This document shows, one piece after another, positions 61,432 through 64,000 of a stretch of 64,000 bases of DNA (its first letter is position 1; every line of letters begins with the position of its first letter). Source of the stretch: Chitinophagales bacterium (GTDB taxonomy: Bacteria > Bacteroidota > Bacteroidia > Chitinophagales > Chitinophagaceae); assembly GCA_013298665.1 (NCBI GenBank), contig JAAFIK010000011.1:1-64000 (forward strand), read 5' to 3'. Under the pieces are notes generated by a model that ran no database searches, was not told the origin of the DNA, and was given only the letters and a program-made list of their open reading frames with translations. The translations under genes were made by a program, and so were the position numbers.

Positions 61432-63156
61432 ATGAGCAATAATATTGAAACGGCAGTAGCCGCATGGCTGAATAGCAGTATCGCAGAAACAGACAAAGCG
61501 GAAATCCGCCGGCTGCAACAGGAAAATCCGGATGAACTGGCAGATGCTTTTTACAGGAACCTTGAATTTGGAACGGGCGGACTCCGGGGGCTGATGGGTA
61601 TTGGTACCAACCGCATGAACAAATACACGGTGGGTATGGCCACACAGGGGTATGCGAATTACCTGCGGCAGTGTTTTGGAGATGCAGTGAGTGTAGCGGT
61701 GGCGCATGACTGCCGCAACAACAGTCGCTTTTTTGCAGAAACAACGGCGGGTATTTTTGCGGCGAATGGCATCAAAGTCTATCTTTTTGAAGCATTGCGC
61801 CCTACACCGGAGCTGAGTTATGCGATCCGCCACCTTGGCTGCAAGGGTGGCGTGGTGTGTACGGCCAGCCATAACCCGAAGGAATACAATGGGTATAAGG
61901 CGTATTGGGATGATGGGGCACAAATGGTGCCGCCGCATGATAAGAACGTGATTGTGGAAGTAGAGAAAATTGCAGGCCCGGAAGAAGTGCGCTGGACGGG
62001 TAACCCCGAAAATATTGTTATGCTGGGTAAGGAAATGGATGATGCGTATATAGACATGGTCAGGGGGCTGAGTGTGTATCCGGATGTATGCAAGGCTGAG
62101 CATGATCTGGGTATTGTATATACATCCATTCATGGTACGGGCATTACGCTGGTGCCGGCAGTGCTGGCAGGTTTTGGTTTTACCAATGTGCAGGTGGTGG
62201 AAGAGCAAAGCACACCAGACGGAAATTTCCCTACCGTGGTGTATCCTAACCCGGAAGAACGTGAGGCCATGAGTATTGGTCTGGCAAAAGCCAGGGCGCT
62301 GGATGCCGATATTTTGCTGGGTACTGATCCCGACAGCGACCGGGTAGGTATCGGGGTAAAGAACACGGCCGGAGAATGGGTGCTGATGAATGGCAACCAG
62401 ACGGCCGTACTGGCTTTTAACTACCTGATAGAAGCGCGTAAAACAAAGGGCATTGCGGGTGCAAATGATATGGTGATCAAAACGATAGTGACGACGGATA
62501 TGATTGACCGGATCGCCGCTGCCAGTGGAATAAACTGTTATAATGTGCTGACAGGGTTTAAATGGATCAGCGCAATGATTGCGGAAAAGGAAGGAAAGGA
62601 GAAATACATCATTGGCGGCGAAGAAAGCTTTGGCCTGATGATTGGCGATGCAGTACGGGATAAGGATGCCATCAGTGCGGTAGCATTACTTTGCGAAATG
62701 GCGGCCTATGAAAAGAACAAAGGACGCAGTCTCTATGCCAAACTGGTTGACCTCTACCTGCAATATGGTTTTTATAAAGAGGGGCTGGTGAGCATTACAA
62801 AAAAGGGCATGAATGGTGCTGCCGAAATTGCGGCGATGATGCAGGGCTTCCGGGAGAAACCACCAACGGTACTGGATGGTGTGGCGGTAACAACATTGCT
62901 GGATTATGAGCTTCGGGTGGAAACGGATATTGCCACCGGTGCTGCAAAACCTATTGCGCTGCCCGGGAGTAATGTGCTGCAATTTTTGCTGGCGGATGGC
63001 TCGAAGGTATCTGCACGCCCGAGTGGCACGGAGCCGAAGATTAAATTTTATTTCAGTGTAAACGCGCCACTGGTGGCTGCGGATGCTATAGCAGCTACCG
63101 AGGCTGCGCTGGATGCCAGGATTACAAGGATGGCAACGGAACTGGGGCTGGGGTAG
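61432..63156 (+). CDS. phosphoglucomutase/phosphomannomutase family protein
   Basis: A 574-residue alpha-D-phosphohexomutase. Domain signatures: FGTGGLRGLMGIGTNRMN, active-site serine loop VVCTASHNPKEYNGYKAYWD (residues about 142-161), Mg2+ loop GTDPDSDRVGIG, sugar-binding GGEESFGLM and phosphate-binding RPSGTEPKIKFYF. It interconverts hexose 1- and 6-phosphates; the length fits the PGM2/YhxB-like group acting on glucose or pentose phosphates. It can supply glucose-1-phosphate for the nucleotide sugars made by the nearby operon. Confidence 0.92.
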   Translation: MSNNIETAVAAWLNSSIAETDKAEIRRLQQENPDELADAFYRNLEFGTGGLRGLMGIGTNRMNKYTVGMATQGYANYLRQCFGDAVSVAVAHDCRNNSRFFAETTAGIFAANGIKVYLFEALRPTPELSYAIRHLGCKGGVVCTASHNPKEYNGYKAYWDDGAQMVPPHDKNVIVEVEKIAGPEEVRWTGNPENIVMLGKEMDDAYIDMVRGLSVYPDVCKAEHDLGIVYTSIHGTGITLVPAVLAGFGFTNVQVVEEQSTPDGNFPTVVYPNPEEREAMSIGLAKARALDADILLGTDPDSDRVGIGVKNTAGEWVLMNGNQTAVLAFNYLIEARKTKGIAGANDMVIKTIVTTDMIDRIAAASGINCYNVLTGFKWISAMIAEKEGKEKYIIGGEESFGLMIGDAVRDKDAISAVALLCEMAAYEKNKGRSLYAKLVDLYLQYGFYKEGLVSITKKGMNGAAEIAAMMQGFREKPPTVLDGVAVTTLLDYELRVETDIATGAAKPIALPGSNVLQFLLADGSKVSARPSGTEPKIKFYFSVNAPLVAADAIAATEAALDARITRMATELGLG

Positions 63157-63169
63157 AAGGGATGCAGGC

Positions 63170-64000
63170 TTAGTTCCCTCCCCCCAGTATGGTTTCGTGC
63201 TGGAGTAATTTCCCGTTGGCATCGATTCCCTGTACTATGACTTTAAATTTTTTGGTAACGGCATTGTTGTAAAAAACAATGGTGGCGTTGCCATTGCTGT
63301 CAAAGGAGAGGTTGGGCAGCCATTGAAGGGTGACGCGTTCGTCCTTTGTACCGGCAGGTGGTGTTGTGGTATAGACGGGAGAATAAAATTCACGTATTGC
63401 GGAATAGCCTTTCTTTTTGTAATGGTCAAAGCCGCGATCACGGAAGTCCCTCGTCTGCGCATCTTTTTTGGTATACACACCAATCACACCGCGGGGGGCA
63501 TTGAATATGGTTGCTGCTGCGCCCTTCCATACTTTTACAATGCCTATATCGGAAGGATTGACGGCATCAATAACGTCTTTGCTTACCTGTACCTCATTCA
63601 GGAAAAAAGTAATATTGGTGGTTGAGTCGGCAGCGGCATTCTCGGAGAACATATCCAGACCCGCAAACCGGGAAAAGTTGACGGTGGTTTGTCCGTATTG
63701 GTCGCGCCCGATATCGATACCGGGTACATAGCGCTGCAGGAACAGCCAGATGTCGGTATAATAGCCCTTTTCATCCATGGGGATGGTCTGGTCGCTCAGT
63801 TGAAAAATGTCGGAGGCATACCGCTGGTTGAGCGAGTCGATGACGGAGGATGATTTTCTCCGGGCGGTTACTTTTACTTCCTGCAGGTTTTTGTATTGGC
63901 CCCCGGCTTCGGCATTGATCTTTTTAAGCAGTTGCTGCTGCAGATAAGCTGAAAAATTGCCAGGGTCTGCAGTTGCATTAGGATCCAGGTTTACCCCGGG
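63170..64000 (-). CDS. plug-domain protein, N-terminus cut by window edge
   Basis: The frame is open from the right edge (PGVNLDPNATADPGNFSAYL) to TTA-encoded stop at 63172-63170, 276 codons. LQEVKVTARRKSSS is a typical link to a TonB-receptor plug domain, which follows: DIWLFLQRYVPGIDIGRDQY, ITFFLNEVQVSKDVIDAVNP and DIGIVKVWKGAAATIFNAPR with GVIGVYTKK. No barrel follows; the protein ends in a beta-rich domain (SPVYTTTPPAGTKDERVTLQ, NATIVFYNNAVTKKFKVIVQ). Similar Bacteroidota proteins have macroglobulin-like N-terminal domains before a terminal plug; that part lies outside the window. Function unknown. Confidence 0.7.
   Translation of the reverse strand, partial: PGVNLDPNATADPGNFSAYLQQQLLKKINAEAGGQYKNLQEVKVTARRKSSSVIDSLNQRYASDIFQLSDQTIPMDEKGYYTDIWLFLQRYVPGIDIGRDQYGQTTVNFSRFAGLDMFSENAAADSTTNITFFLNEVQVSKDVIDAVNPSDIGIVKVWKGAAATIFNAPRGVIGVYTKKDAQTRDFRDRGFDHYKKKGYSAIREFYSPVYTTTPPAGTKDERVTLQWLPNLSFDSNGNATIVFYNNAVTKKFKVIVQGIDANGKLLQHETILGGGN

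Noticed and set aside
61297..62208. N-terminal extension of the DUF2279 protein by about 300 codons
   Set aside because: It would run antisense across the phosphohexomutase gene, has no coding character, and a signal peptide plus promoter fit the start at 61296.

Overview
The window looks like chromosomal DNA of a Bacteroidota member, most likely of the Chitinophagales/Chitinophagaceae. Supporting evidence: the rpmB-rpmG-DUF4295-ftsY order, a C-terminal type IX secretion sorting domain, a choice-of-anchor L protein, an OMP_b-brl_3-type barrel protein, a TonB-dependent receptor and many copies of the Bacteroidota -7 promoter element TAnnTTTG (several with a TTTG-like -33 element about 19-20 nt upstream). 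Genus and species cannot be read from the sequence. Both ends cut through minus-strand genes: a choice-of-anchor L surface protein on the left and a plug-domain protein on the right.

Layout. 1-9.6 kb: surface protein, ribosomal proteins with ftsY, a GH92 mannosidase, a YiiX-like peptidase, an HI0933-family flavoprotein and an LptF/LptG permease. 9.7-14.6 kb: a citrate synthase of eukaryotic type, a TPR-like protein, an intact tRNA-Ala(GGC) beside a broken tRNA, a small accessory-looking stretch (lipoprotein, gene remnant, inverted repeats) and pdhB. 14.8-20.9 kb: an outer-membrane barrel protein and a compact group made of ECF sigma factor, small membrane protein (putative anti-sigma), Spy/CnrX-like protein, YHYH lipoprotein, MORN-like lipoprotein and SCO protein. 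20.9-31.3 kb: housekeeping genes (YggS, acyl-CoA dehydrogenase, cation efflux, HU-SPOR protein, FKBP, serine dehydratase, STAS protein, ClpC, a P-loop kinase). 32-38.4 kb: one giant SdrD-B-like repeat protein with a T9SS tail. 38.6-48.7 kb: epimerase, ispH, GH13 lipoprotein, a tandem-repeat array, HtrA, LuxC-type acyl-CoA reductase divergent from a ferredoxin, and the group ddl-PASTA-rhodanese. 48.9-51.3 kb: a TonB-dependent receptor under a TPP riboswitch. 51.3-58.7 kb: a seven-gene nucleotide-sugar operon on the minus strand. 58.7-64 kb: a DUF1573 remnant, an SbtA-type transporter, a second tandem-repeat array, a DUF2279 protein, a phosphohexomutase and the right-edge plug protein.

Most genes are ordinary core functions. 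The least ordinary signals are: two intergenic arrays with a 21-bp period that appear to belong to one repeat family and lie 3' of unrelated genes; several genes whose perfect -7 element ends exactly 4 nt before the start codon, predicting leaderless mRNAs; the TPP riboswitch on an outer-membrane receptor; and the sigma/YHYH/SCO cluster, which may be an uncharacterised envelope metal or stress response.
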